NCBI RefSeq assembly: GCF_023845585.1
Contig: NZ_JAMQHS010000005.1
Location: forward strand, 186,001 to 250,000
Source: Clostridium sp. CMCC3677
GTDB taxonomy: Bacteria > Bacillota > Clostridia > Clostridiales > Clostridiaceae
Length of the DNA stretch: 64,000 nt
Direction: 5' to 3'
Numbering within the stretch: the first letter of the stretch is position 1; each line of letters starts with the position of its first letter. The translations under genes and the position numbers were made by a program. The notes below the pieces were generated by a model, which saw only the letters and a program-made list of their open reading frames with translations, was not told where the DNA came from and made no database searches. This document shows positions 35,222-43,929 of this stretch, in pieces.

Positions 35222-36100
35222 ATGGTAGATAGTATAAATAACTATAAAGAATATTTATTTGATAGTGGAAAAAGTGAAAATACTATATATGCTTATGTAA
35301 CGGATGTGACATTATATCTTAAGTTTTTGGATAAGAAAGGTATAGATGTATATAAGAGTGATAAATTAACAGTTATGGCATATATTCAATATTTATTAGA
35401 GTCAGGAAAATCCGAAAGATCTATAAATAGAATAGTTATAAGTCTTAGGAGTTTTTACTCTTATTTAAAAAGTCAGTCATTAATAAATGAGGTACCAAAG
35501 ATAGAGTATAAAAGTTCTAAAAATAATAGAAAGTTACCGCAAATTTTAACAGTAGATGAAGTAGATAAAATAATTAGAACAGTAGAGAAAGATTGTCCAA
35601 AAGGAATTAGAGATAACGCATTGCTAGAGCTTATGTATGCTACTGGAATGAAAGTATCTGAACTAATATCTTTAAATGTAGATGATATTAACTTGGAATT
35701 ACACTTTGTAAGATGTACCGATAGTAGAAATTTTGAAAGATTAATACCTATAGGTAGAAGTGCTTGTAAAGCATTAAATGAATATCTTAGCATAAGATAT
35801 AAAATAGCCGAATGTGGAGTTCCTAACTTATTTGTTAATCTAAATGGAAATAAATTAACAAGACAAGGGATTTGGAGAATAGTAAAAGAGTATTCTAAAA
35901 AAGCGCAGATAGACAAAGATGTAAATTTAAATACATTTAGACATTCATTTGCGGTACATTTACTTCAAAATGGTGCAAATGTAAGAGCTGTACAAAAGTT
36001 ACTTGGAAATCAAGTATTAACATATATGGACACTTATTATGAAATAATAAATAATGATAAAATTAATTTTATATATATGAATACACATCCAAGAGCTTGA
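35222..36100 (+). CDS. XerD-like tyrosine recombinase with degraded catalytic site
   Basis: A 292-residue protein with the full XerC/XerD layout: an N-terminal core-binding domain (SENTIYAYVTDVTLYLKFL) and a C-terminal catalytic domain. Compared with the family's R-K-H-R-H/W-Y set, only two residues remain: R240 (NTFRHSF) and the nucleophile candidate Y272. Box-I Arg is K144 (TGMKVSEL). The beta-hairpin Lys is missing (DSRNFER). The HxxR His is N237, and the LLGH His is N263. It sits after spoIIM, where xerD normally sits. Either a divergent DNA-binding protein or an impaired recombinase. ATG 35222 follows AGGAGAG. Confidence 0.88.
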   Translation: MVDSINNYKEYLFDSGKSENTIYAYVTDVTLYLKFLDKKGIDVYKSDKLTVMAYIQYLLESGKSERSINRIVISLRSFYSYLKSQSLINEVPKIEYKSSKNNRKLPQILTVDEVDKIIRTVEKDCPKGIRDNALLELMYATGMKVSELISLNVDDINLELHFVRCTDSRNFERLIPIGRSACKALNEYLSIRYKIAECGVPNLFVNLNGNKLTRQGIWRIVKEYSKKAQIDKDVNLNTFRHSFAVHLLQNGANVRAVQKLLGNQVLTYMDTYYEIINNDKINFIYMNTHPRA

Positions 36101-36155
36101 TTTCACTAACTTTAAGTAAAATTAAATATTTTTTTAATTACAAACTTCCACTCAG

Positions 36156-36195
36156 TTGCCACCGAAAAAACTATATTTCGGTGGCAAATTTAATT
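36156..36195 (+). terminator. Terminator after the XerD-like gene
   Basis: A perfect 12-bp stem, TTGCCACCGAAA (36156-36167) with TTTCGGTGGCAA (36176-36187), unusually GC-rich for this region, followed by ATTTAATTTT. Confidence 0.8.
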
Positions 36196-36223
36196 TTCGA
36201 TTTAATTAAATAGTTATTCACTT

Positions 36224-36262
36224 AAAAACTGATACCTAAATTGGTGTCAGTTTTTATTTTTC
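36224..36262 (+). terminator. Second terminator before dacF
   Basis: AAAAACTGATACC (36224-36236) pairs with GGTGTCAGTTTTT (36243-36255), followed by ATTTTT. Confidence 0.8.
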
Positions 36263-36392
36263 ATTGAGTTTGTTTAGACTAGATATAAATAAAAATAAAC
36301 TAAAAATTTTGTCACATAATAAGGAGTTTTATAGTTTTATAATAATATTATTTATTATTTTGGTAACACTAATTTTGAAGGGAGGAAGATTG

Positions 36393-37583
36393 ATGAAAAA
36401 TAATATAAAAAGAATAATATCTTTTACATTGGTTTTTGTTTTGACTGTTATATTAATACCAATAGGAGCTGTAAATGCATCTATGCTAGAGGATGAAGTT
36501 AAAGCTGAGGGTATGAATGTAGAAGCAAAATCAGCATTATTAATTGAACCAACAACAGGAAAAGTTGTGTATGAAAAAAATCCAGATGAAAAGTTTGCAC
36601 CAGCATCTGTAACCAAAATCATGACAATGCTTCTTACCATGGAAGCAATAGATAATGGTAAAATTAAATTAGATGATAAAGTAACTTGTAGTGAAAATGC
36701 AAAAAAAATGGGTGGAAGTACAATGTTACTAGATACAGGTGAAATAAGAAGTGTTGAGGAATTATTAAAGGGTGTAGCTATAGCGTCTGGAAATGATGCA
36801 GCAGTTGCTTTAGCCGAATATTTAGGTGGAACAGAATCAGACTTCGTTGTATTAATGAATAAAAGAGCTCAAGAGCTAGGAATGACAAATACAGTATTCA
36901 AAAATTGTAATGGACTTCCTGCAGATGGACATTTATCAACAGCACGTGATATTTCGTTAATGTCTATTGAGTTATTAAAACATCCAACTGTATTAAAATA
37001 CACAGGAACTTATATGGATTCTATTTCAGAAGGAAGAAAGTCACCAATTGAACTAGTAAATCATAATAAATTAGTTAGATTCTTTGAAGGTTGTGATGGA
37101 TTAAAAACAGGTTTTACAAATGAAGCAAAATATTGTATTTCTGCAACAGCAACTAGAAATGGAGTAAGAATGCTTACTGTTATTATGGGGGCACCAACTT
37201 ATAAAATAAGAAATAGAGATGCAGGAATATTATTAAATCATGGATTTTCAAAATATGAAGGTAAAAAAATAGTAGCAAAAGATGAAGATGTAGAAAAAAT
37301 TCTTATGGATAAACAAACAGATAGATTTTTTATGGCAAAAGCAAAAGAAGATTTAACAGCAGTATTACCTAAAGGAAACAATGGTGAAATTTCTAAGAAA
37401 ATAGTTATTGAAGAATTAAAACCTGAATATAAAATGGGTGATATAGTAGGAAAATGTGAAGTTTATCTAGGTGAAGAAAAAGTAGGAGAAGTAGATATAT
37501 ATTCTGATAGAGATATAAAGAAAGGTAATCTATTTGATAATATAAAATATAATATAAAAAACTTATTTGAAAAAGGAGTATAG
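36393..37583 (+). CDS. dacF: D-Ala-D-Ala carboxypeptidase (S11, DacF/PBP5 type)
   Basis: A penicillin-binding protein that trims the terminal D-Ala from peptidoglycan stems outside the membrane. A 396-residue protein with a signal peptide ending near VNA|SML (about residue 30). Active-site motifs are SVTK (Ser nucleophile, in ASVTKIMTM), SGN (IASGNDAAVALAE) and KTG (GLKTGFT), followed by a C-terminal beta domain and an amphipathic tail. ATG 36393 follows GGGAGGAAGATTG; the frame is open further upstream but without a ribosome-binding site. DacF-type enzymes tune spore cortex cross-linking. Confidence 0.93.
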   Translation: MKNNIKRIISFTLVFVLTVILIPIGAVNASMLEDEVKAEGMNVEAKSALLIEPTTGKVVYEKNPDEKFAPASVTKIMTMLLTMEAIDNGKIKLDDKVTCSENAKKMGGSTMLLDTGEIRSVEELLKGVAIASGNDAAVALAEYLGGTESDFVVLMNKRAQELGMTNTVFKNCNGLPADGHLSTARDISLMSIELLKHPTVLKYTGTYMDSISEGRKSPIELVNHNKLVRFFEGCDGLKTGFTNEAKYCISATATRNGVRMLTVIMGAPTYKIRNRDAGILLNHGFSKYEGKKIVAKDEDVEKILMDKQTDRFFMAKAKEDLTAVLPKGNNGEISKKIVIEELKPEYKMGDIVGKCEVYLGEEKVGEVDIYSDRDIKKGNLFDNIKYNIKNLFEKGV

Positions 37584-37635
37584 AAGAAACTTTTAAGATA
37601 ACAATTTTAAATAGCACTTATAAAAAGATAGATTG

Positions 37636-37668
37636 TTAAGGGAAGTTATTTTGACTTCCCTTAATTGA
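37636..37668 (+). terminator. Terminator after dacF
   Basis: Perfect TTAAGGGAAGT / ACTTCCCTTAA stem (37636-37646, 37654-37664) with a 7-base loop. Confidence 0.8.
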
Positions 37669-37800
37669 GTTTTCTATTTATTTCAATAATTAATATATAT
37701 TCTTATAAAGGTAATAAGCTTGTTTAAAATATATTTAATTGATATTATTTAAATAAGATAGTAAAATACTAATATCCATGCTAAAAAGGTGAGTGAATAT

Positions 37801-38556
37801 ATGGATTTTCCAAGTATTAAGATAAAAGATTTTGAAGGCCCATTTGATTTATTACTTCATTTAATTAAAAAGAATCAAATGGATATTTATAATGTAGAAA
37901 TATCAAAAATAACAAATCAATACTTAAAATATATTGATGATATGAAGGTTATGGATTTAGAAATAACATCAGAATTTATAGTCGTTGCAGCTACATTAAT
38001 AGAAATAAAATCTAAACATTTATTGCCTAAAATTAAGAAAGATGAAGATGAGGACGAAGAAGATCAAGAAAAAGATCTTATTGAAAAACTTATTTTATAT
38101 AAGAAAATAAAGAAGGCAGCTGAATTTTTTAAAGAAAGATATATTAATTCAGGTGAATTGTATACTAAAAAGCCAGAAATAATAGAAGAAATAAATTTAC
38201 CTCATAATAATGAAGATATATTTAAAAATTTAACTCTTTTGGAATTATATAATATGTATAACAACCTTTTAGAAATATATAATAATAAACAAAATAAAGC
38301 TAATGTAATTCAAAAAAGAATATATGTTGATAAATATAAAATTGAGGACAAGCTTGAGTATCTTTTAGGACTTATAGAAAATAATAAAGTTAGTAAATTT
38401 TCAGAAATTATTAATAAATGTGAATGTAAATTAGAATGTATTGTTAGTTTTTTAGCTTTACTTGAAATGGTAAAGCTAAGAAAGATAAGAGTATATCAAA
38501 GTGATAATTTTAATAATATATTAATTGAAAGGAGAGAAGATGATGGGGAAGAGTGA
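37801..38556 (+). CDS. scpA: Segregation and condensation protein A
   Basis: The kleisin subunit that bridges SMC heads in chromosome condensation. A 251-residue protein with the N-terminal kleisin motif FEGPFDLLLHLIKKNQMDIYNV and a C-terminal winged helix (VSFLALLEMVKLRKIRVYQ). ATG 37801 lies 8 bases after AAGGTGAG; GTG 37789 overlaps that site. It overlaps scpB, as usual. Confidence 0.95.
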   Translation: MDFPSIKIKDFEGPFDLLLHLIKKNQMDIYNVEISKITNQYLKYIDDMKVMDLEITSEFIVVAATLIEIKSKHLLPKIKKDEDEDEEDQEKDLIEKLILYKKIKKAAEFFKERYINSGELYTKKPEIIEEINLPHNNEDIFKNLTLLELYNMYNNLLEIYNNKQNKANVIQKRIYVDKYKIEDKLEYLLGLIENNKVSKFSEIINKCECKLECIVSFLALLEMVKLRKIRVYQSDNFNNILIERREDDGEE

Positions 38557-39133
38557 TAGACTACAAATTCAATTTTTAGAAGAATTTCAAAAAAAATCTT
38601 TAAAATCAGGAATTGAAGCATTGCTTTTTGCAAGTGGTGAGTCATTGACAGCTAAGGATTTATCAATTTATCTTGAAGAAGAACTTAAAATTGTTGAAAA
38701 TACTATACAAGAAATGATAGAAGAGTATGATATGCAAGAACGAGGAATAAAGCTTATTTCTATTAAGGGATCTTATCAATTAGTTACAAAACCGGAAAAT
38801 AGCAACTTTATACAAAAGTTATTGAAGAAAAGTAAGCGCCAATCATTATCACAAGCTTCTTTAGAAAGTTTATCAATAATAGCATATCAACAACCTATAA
38901 CTAGAATAGATATTGATGAAATAAGAGGGGTAAAATCTGAAAGTGCCCTTCAAAGATTGTTAGAAAGAGATCTTATTAAAGAGGTAGGACGATTAGAAGT
39001 ACCAGGAAGGCCAATATTATATGGCACAACTGAAGAATTTTTAAGACAATTTGGGATTAAAGATTTAAATCAACTTCCATCACTAGATTTTTTTGAAGAG
39101 GATAAATCTTATGATTTAGAAACAGAATTTTAG
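38540..39133 (+). CDS. scpB: Segregation and condensation protein B
   Basis: A winged-helix dimer that binds ScpA in the SMC complex. A 197-residue protein with the conserved SLESLSIIAYQQPITRIDIDEIRGV and the following winged-helix block GRLEVPGRPILYGTTEEFLRQFGI. Starts at ATG 38540 or 38543, both preceded by AAAGGAGAG inside the scpA end. It ends at a hairpin shared with the convergent gerW gene. Confidence 0.95.
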   Translation: MMGKSDRLQIQFLEEFQKKSLKSGIEALLFASGESLTAKDLSIYLEEELKIVENTIQEMIEEYDMQERGIKLISIKGSYQLVTKPENSNFIQKLLKKSKRQSLSQASLESLSIIAYQQPITRIDIDEIRGVKSESALQRLLERDLIKEVGRLEVPGRPILYGTTEEFLRQFGIKDLNQLPSLDFFEEDKSYDLETEF

Positions 39134-39169
39134 TAGTACATAATTTATTTAAAATTAACATTAAAAACA

Positions 39170-39200
39170 GGTGTATTAAAGTATTTATTAATACACCCAT
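39170..39200 (+). terminator. Convergent terminator between scpB and gerW
   Basis: Perfect GGTGTATTAA / TTAATACACC stem (39170-39179, 39188-39197) with an 8-base loop. Confidence 0.65.
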
Positions 39201-39242
39201 TTAAATTAATGTGTATGAAATTAAAAAAATTAGGAGTTATTT

Positions 39243-39725
39243 TTAATCGTCTGTAGTATCACTAGAAGATGTATTTAAATTTTCAGTGATATCAAGATCG
39301 ATATTAGTATTATTACCATGTTTAGCACTTTTATTCTTATTTTTCATTTCTTTTATTAAATCTTTTGCCATATCTATGACCTGGGGGACTGAATCAACAA
39401 TTCTATCATAAGTAGAATCTTGATCAACTGGAATCATTCTTATACCATCTTCTTTAACGACTAAAAATGCGACTGGTTTAACAGAAACACCAGCACCTGA
39501 TCCACCACCAAAAGGAAAATTTGATTCACCATTAAAGTTTTTATCTAATGTAGAGTATTCAGCTCCTCCGGAGGCAAAACCAAAACTTAATTTTGAAACA
39601 GGAATGATATAAGTACCATCTCGTGTTTCAACGGCATCGCCTATTACTGTATTTACATCAATCATACTTCTGAGATTTTCCATTGTGCTTCTCATCAATT
39701 TTTCAACAGGTTGTTCATTTGTCAT
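39243..39725 (-). CDS. ytfJ: Sporulation protein GerW/YtfJ
   Basis: A 160-residue protein of the YtfJ/GerW family, needed for normal germination in Bacillus. Diagnostic text: MENLRSMIDVNTVIGDAV..GTYIIPVSKLSFGFASGGAEY, the Gly-rich FPFGGGSGAGVSVKPVAFLVV and the C-terminal helix. No signal peptide. It overlaps the upstream DUF2953 gene by 11 bases; the pair is conserved among endospore formers next to scpAB. Confidence 0.93.
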   Translation of the reverse strand: MTNEQPVEKLMRSTMENLRSMIDVNTVIGDAVETRDGTYIIPVSKLSFGFASGGAEYSTLDKNFNGESNFPFGGGSGAGVSVKPVAFLVVKEDGIRMIPVDQDSTYDRIVDSVPQVIDMAKDLIKEMKNKNKSAKHGNNTNIDLDITENLNTSSSDTTDD

Positions 39726-40281
39726 AATTATTCCCTATATAGGGGTCCACCTCCTCAGAATAAAGTACTGATTTAAATATAATAATCAGTACATATATAA
39801 TTTTTACAATAGAAATGAATATTATACTTGAAATTTCAAATTTTACTAAAAATTTATCTTCAAATATTGGATTTATATTAAATTTAAACTTATTTATTTT
39901 GTAAGGGATACTTAAAACAAAATAAAATATAGGTGTAAATTGAGATAATAGTCCATAAGTTATTGCAGTATGGGCAGAATCATTAAGACTATAATCTAAA
40001 TTACCTTTTAAATTAATTTTAGGCTTAAATTTTGAATTATATAATTTTTGTATTAAATATTTTTTATGTATAATATCAAAAATATTTAAAGAATCTTTCT
40101 TTTTTTTGTGTGATTTTGATTTTGTATTTGAGCTTTGTTTTTTCTTTTTAATTTTTTCTTTTGATATTATAGTAAATTTATATAACTTTATATAATAATT
40201 ATCAAATGAATAGTAAATACTAATTTTTAATGGAATAGGTGCAAGGATAATTATCATTAATATGAGTAAAAACAATTTCAT
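39715..40281 (-). CDS. DUF2953 family membrane protein
   Basis: A 188-residue protein. I choose the ATG at 40281, preceded by GGAG at good spacing, over an in-frame start at 40332. An N-terminal membrane helix (FLLILMIIILAPI) leads to a Lys-rich cytoplasmic linker (IKKKKQSSNTKSK, HKKKKD), the DUF2953 core with GNLDYSLNDSAHTAITYGLLS, and a C-terminal membrane helix. It pairs with gerW in many sporeformers; its role is unknown but probably sporulation-related. Confidence 0.8.
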   Translation of the reverse strand: MKLFLLILMIIILAPIPLKISIYYSFDNYYIKLYKFTIISKEKIKKKKQSSNTKSKSHKKKKDSLNIFDIIHKKYLIQKLYNSKFKPKINLKGNLDYSLNDSAHTAITYGLLSQFTPIFYFVLSIPYKINKFKFNINPIFEDKFLVKFEISSIIFISIVKIIYVLIIIFKSVLYSEEVDPYIGNNYDK

Positions 40282-40421
40282 AAATATATCTCCAATTTCT
40301 AAAGGTATTGTAATTATTGACATGTTATCCAAAAATAAAACTGATTTTTTTTGAAATATAGGTTTAAAATTAAAATTTCAAGGAAAAATAGAAGTAAGTA
40401 GTAATTAAGAAGGTGAGTATT

Positions 40422-41291
40422 ATGAGAAAAACTATTAAAAATAATATAGTAATAATAATATTACTAAGTATTATGCTTTTTCAAATTTTCTCAAAAACTG
40501 TTTTAGCAGATAGCAAATTAAAAGATAATTTTAGGGTAAATGCAAGATGTGCAATAGCACTTGATAGAGAATCTAAAGAAGTACTTTTTGAACAAAATGC
40601 GTATGAAATAGTACCGATGGCAAGTACAACAAAGATAATTACAGCAATAATTGCCATTGAACAAGGTGATTTAGATAAAAAAGTAGTTATAAGTAAGAAT
40701 GCTGCTTCAATAAGAGGGTCAAAAGTTGGGTACAAAGCAGGGGAAGAAATAAGTTTGAAGGAACTTGCATTTGGTTTAATGTTTAAATCAGGAAATGATG
40801 CAGCAATAGCCATAGCTGAATCATTAGGAGGTTCTGTGGAAGGATTTGCACAAATAATGAATCACTATGCTACAGGAATTGGAATATTAGACTCACATTT
40901 TGAGTCTCCTCATGGATTAGATAGTAATTCACATTACTCTTCAGCATATGATTTAGCTATTTTAACTGCAAAAGGTATGGAATATGACTTATTTAGAGAG
41001 ATAGTTGGCTCAAAACAAATTAGTAAAGAAAAATATAATTTTACAAGAGACTATAATAATATAAATAAAATACTTTGGCTTATTCCAGAAGCAAATGGTG
41101 TAAAAACAGGTTATACTGGTGGAGCAGGTAAATGCTTAGTTTCATCTGTAAATCATCAAGGTAAAGATATAATTATAGTTGTATTGAATTGTCCTGATAG
41201 ATGGGCACAAACACAAAAAATATATAATCATATTTTAGAAACGGTGGCATTCGAAAATCATAATATTAAGGAATTAGTTTATAAAAATTAA
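40422..41291 (+). CDS. D-Ala-D-Ala carboxypeptidase (S11, DacB-like)
   Basis: A second low-molecular-weight penicillin-binding protein in the window, 289 residues. The signal peptide ends near VLA|DSK (residue 29). Motifs are SxxK (ASTTKIITA), SGN (KSGNDAAIAIAE) and KTG (VKTGYTGGAGK). It lacks the long C-terminal beta domain of DacF, so it is a short DacB-like form, often sporulation-linked. ATG 40422 follows AAGGTGAG. Divergent from the DUF2953-gerW pair. Confidence 0.92.
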   Translation: MRKTIKNNIVIIILLSIMLFQIFSKTVLADSKLKDNFRVNARCAIALDRESKEVLFEQNAYEIVPMASTTKIITAIIAIEQGDLDKKVVISKNAASIRGSKVGYKAGEEISLKELAFGLMFKSGNDAAIAIAESLGGSVEGFAQIMNHYATGIGILDSHFESPHGLDSNSHYSSAYDLAILTAKGMEYDLFREIVGSKQISKEKYNFTRDYNNINKILWLIPEANGVKTGYTGGAGKCLVSSVNHQGKDIIIVVLNCPDRWAQTQKIYNHILETVAFENHNIKELVYKN

Positions 41292-41304
41292 ATATTAAAG
41301 CAAA

Positions 41305-41350
41305 AATAGTCTGTTTAATTTAAGTTTTTTTAATTAAACAGACTATTATT
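41305..41350 (+). terminator. Convergent terminator
   Basis: A 16-bp perfect stem, AATAGTCTGTTTAATT (41305-41320) with its complement at 41332-41347; T runs occur on both strands. Confidence 0.85.
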
Positions 41351-41365
41351 GTCAGCTATTAACTT

Positions 41366-42643
41366 TTAACATAATCTTTGCCCAAATATATTATCTAAAT
41401 TAACCTTTTTAACACGTTCATTTATTTCATCAATATTAGTTGTATACAGACCTAATTCTTGCATTCTCTTAAAATATCCTGCTCCTGCAAAAGTATATCT
41501 ATTCTTTCTTCCTTCCCTTGTATTAGCTTTTTCATTTGCAAAACTTATAATATCACCTACTGCAATAGAAGAAGGTAATATTAGAAGAGGCATACCCATA
41601 ATAAGCCTAACTGCATTATGCCCAGATAATGTTCCGGTACATATAGCTTCTGTATGGCCAACAAAAAGACCACTCTTTTCTCCAGCACAGAATAAATTGT
41701 CTACTCCTACAACTTTTAAATCATTTGTTCTAGGTGCTACTGATAAATATCTAATTGAATTTCCTTTACTACCTGCATATGGATCAACATATTTAGCATA
41801 TTCTAATCCCTTTATTTTTCTCAATTTTTCTAGTGGATAATAGGTAGTCATAAGTTTGGCATGACCTGTATCAAGAAGAACTACATTCTCAGCAAATTCT
41901 TTTAACGCATATTGTTGACAAACTTTAGTGCTAAGCTTTCCATAATTAACGTCTTCTTTAGGAATTTGTAATACTACGACACCGTCCTTATCTAATTTAT
42001 TTTTAATATCTTCAGATAAACTTTCTTTCGCTAATTTACAAGAGCCTGAGAATGCACCTAGCACATCATCATCTCTTTCTCCTTGAATATCAGCAACTCC
42101 ACATCTTTCACTAATACTAATTCTAGGACCAAATGCTGGGCATCTTAAAATGCACATTGAACAACCATTTCCGTAACGCAAACAATTTCCCATAGGTCCT
42201 GTTGTTCCTGTTGTCTCTATAAATACATCACCTTTAATATAGGTTCCATCACTTAAATAAACACCATGAATTTTATTTCCATCAAATTTAACATCGTTAA
42301 CTCTACTTTCTATTAATATTTCTATTCCTAATGAAATTAAATATTTTCTTACTTCTCCTTCTATAAGATTTACATTATATAAAGTAGCATGTTTATGGCC
42401 TGGAAAATCTATATTTCTATGAGTTGATACCCTATCAGTAATTTTTATTAAATCTCCGCCACCTAAAGCAATAAGTTCTTCAGATGCAGTATATCTTCCA
42501 TTGTTTCTCATTATTCCACCAACGTTACCTAAGCCGAGTAGAAGATCTGTTTTCTCTATTATAACAACATCAGCTCCTGCTTTTTTACTACTGATTGCTG
42601 CAGCACATCCAGACCAACCTCCTCCAATAATAACAACCTTCAT
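41366..42643 (-). CDS. FAD-dependent oxidoreductase, unknown substrate
   Basis: A 425-residue flavoprotein with the N-terminal dinucleotide-binding motif IIGGGWSGCAAA and a distal GATG-like C-terminal FAD contact (GVDNLFCAGEKSGLFVGHTEAICTGTLSGHNAVRL), in the style of GidA/TrmFO or fumarate-reductase relatives. A Cys cluster RYGNGCSMCILRCPAFGPR in the middle suggests an iron-sulfur or redox-active Cys site. It overlaps the upstream partner gene by 4 bases, so the two form one unit. Probably electron transfer between the partner's NAD(P)H/2Fe-2S module and an unknown substrate. Confidence 0.75.
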   Translation of the reverse strand: MKVVIIGGGWSGCAAAISSKKAGADVVIIEKTDLLLGLGNVGGIMRNNGRYTASEELIALGGGDLIKITDRVSTHRNIDFPGHKHATLYNVNLIEGEVRKYLISLGIEILIESRVNDVKFDGNKIHGVYLSDGTYIKGDVFIETTGTTGPMGNCLRYGNGCSMCILRCPAFGPRISISERCGVADIQGERDDDVLGAFSGSCKLAKESLSEDIKNKLDKDGVVVLQIPKEDVNYGKLSTKVCQQYALKEFAENVVLLDTGHAKLMTTYYPLEKLRKIKGLEYAKYVDPYAGSKGNSIRYLSVAPRTNDLKVVGVDNLFCAGEKSGLFVGHTEAICTGTLSGHNAVRLIMGMPLLILPSSIAVGDIISFANEKANTREGRKNRYTFAGAGYFKRMQELGLYTTNIDEINERVKKVNLDNIFGQRLC

Positions 42644-43629
42644 ATAAATCTTCTCCCTTCAAATATACTTCTTGGATCAGCTTGCTCCTTACAAAATCTT
42701 CTTACTCTATGACCAGAGAATCTTGCTGTACATGCTCCACAAATTCCTTCACCACAGCACATTTTAAAATTATTACAACAAGACAATAAAACATCTTTTC
42801 TATCTAATTTATCTAAATATTCAATAACCTCGTAGGTAAAAATGTCAGCTCCAGCGATATGAATATAATTAACCCCATCTTTTAAGGCTTCTTTTATGAT
42901 AACCTTACAATGATCAGAAAGTTTTCCTTTATCAAGTAATTCATTCTCACTTGCCTCTACAGAATATTTTAATAATAATTCATTAGAAAAATCATCTGTA
43001 AATGGTGTTTTATCTATAACAACTTTCACCTCATTATCTTGAGAAAGTAATTTTCTTATAACTGGCATCATTGGAGCTACACCTATACCTCGTGCTAGTA
43101 CTAATGATTTACCTCCTTTTTGAGAAGTTATATTTTTAATACCAAAAATTCCATTCCAATAAGGGCCTCTAATAATTATGTTTTCTTCTGCTTTCAAATT
43201 TAAAATGCTTTTAGTTTTTATTCCTCTAACTTCTATTAATATTGTTATAATGTTTGTTTCTATATCAGATTCCATAATGGAAATAGGTACATCAAAATAT
43301 TTATTTTCATTTTGACTTACAAATATATAACTTCCTGGCTTAACTAAATCTAATGCTAATTTATGTGGCGCTTCAAATTTAATCATTACAACTTCATCAT
43401 TAAAATTGGTTATATCTTTAATTAGACAGCTGTAACTTTTTCGTCCCTCTTTTGCCTTATTACCATTATTAAATAATTCTTGATATATACAAACTCCTTT
43501 CCAATTTAAACAATCACAAAAACATTCCCCTTGTAGCTGAGAACATATTAAACATTCACCAGTTTCTGCTAACTTGCAAGGGCAATATTCAGTACCAGCA
43601 TCTATGCAATCTCTTGGTTCTTTTACCAT
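42640..43629 (-). CDS. Ferredoxin-NAD(P)+ reductase/PyrK-like iron-sulfur flavoprotein
   Basis: A 329-residue protein. The N-terminus has a dense Cys cluster (CPCKLAETGECLICSQ, then ECFCDC and GVC), probably a metal or Fe-S site. The middle is a ferredoxin-reductase FAD/NAD domain (VKPGSYIFVSQ, NIIIRGPYWNG, LVLARGIGVAPMMPVI). The C-terminus has a PyrK-type [2Fe-2S] cluster (KMCCGEGICGACT..RFC). It likely accepts electrons from NAD(P)H and passes them to the co-transcribed flavoprotein. ATG at 43629 follows GGAGAGACG. An inverted repeat lies upstream. Confidence 0.8.
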   Translation of the reverse strand: MVKEPRDCIDAGTEYCPCKLAETGECLICSQLQGECFCDCLNWKGVCIYQELFNNGNKAKEGRKSYSCLIKDITNFNDEVVMIKFEAPHKLALDLVKPGSYIFVSQNENKYFDVPISIMESDIETNIITILIEVRGIKTKSILNLKAEENIIIRGPYWNGIFGIKNITSQKGGKSLVLARGIGVAPMMPVIRKLLSQDNEVKVVIDKTPFTDDFSNELLLKYSVEASENELLDKGKLSDHCKVIIKEALKDGVNYIHIAGADIFTYEVIEYLDKLDRKDVLLSCCNNFKMCCGEGICGACTARFSGHRVRRFCKEQADPRSIFEGRRFI

Positions 43630-43684
43630 CGTCTCTCCTTTAGATAAAATTACTCCTCTTAATAATTTATAATTTTAACTTTAA

Positions 43685-43709
43685 TTTGACACAAATAAAT
43701 TGTGACAAA
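43685..43709 (-). promoter_or_regulatory. Inverted repeat upstream of the redox gene pair
   Basis: TTTGACACAA (43685-43694) and TTGTGACAAA (43700-43709) are complementary except for one central A-A pair, spaced by 5 bases. It lies 56 bases before the start of the minus-strand pair. Candidate operator of a redox or Crp/Fnr-like regulator. Confidence 0.45.
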
Positions 43710-43929
43710 ATTTTTACTTACTAATTATAATGAGTTATGCTCCAAACGTTTCAAAGTATAATTAAATGTTTATATACTTTTAACTAGGTATTATTAAAGA
43801 ATTGATTGTATTTGAAAAGAAAATTATTGTTAGTTGATAGTTAATATCAAAACATTTATAATTAAAAATATATTTAATAAAAATGCCCAACAAGTGGCTT
43901 ATAATTACTTATAAGGAGAGAGAAAAATT

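Noticed and set aside
36156..36187. GC-rich hairpin after the XerD-like gene as a recombination (dif-like) target
   Set aside because: It does not show the 11-6-11 dif layout and its position fits a normal terminator.
36264..36392. N-terminal extension of the carboxypeptidase with an additional hydrophobic helix
   Set aside because: The frame is open upstream but lacks a ribosome-binding site. ATG 36393 has a strong site and begins a proper signal peptide.
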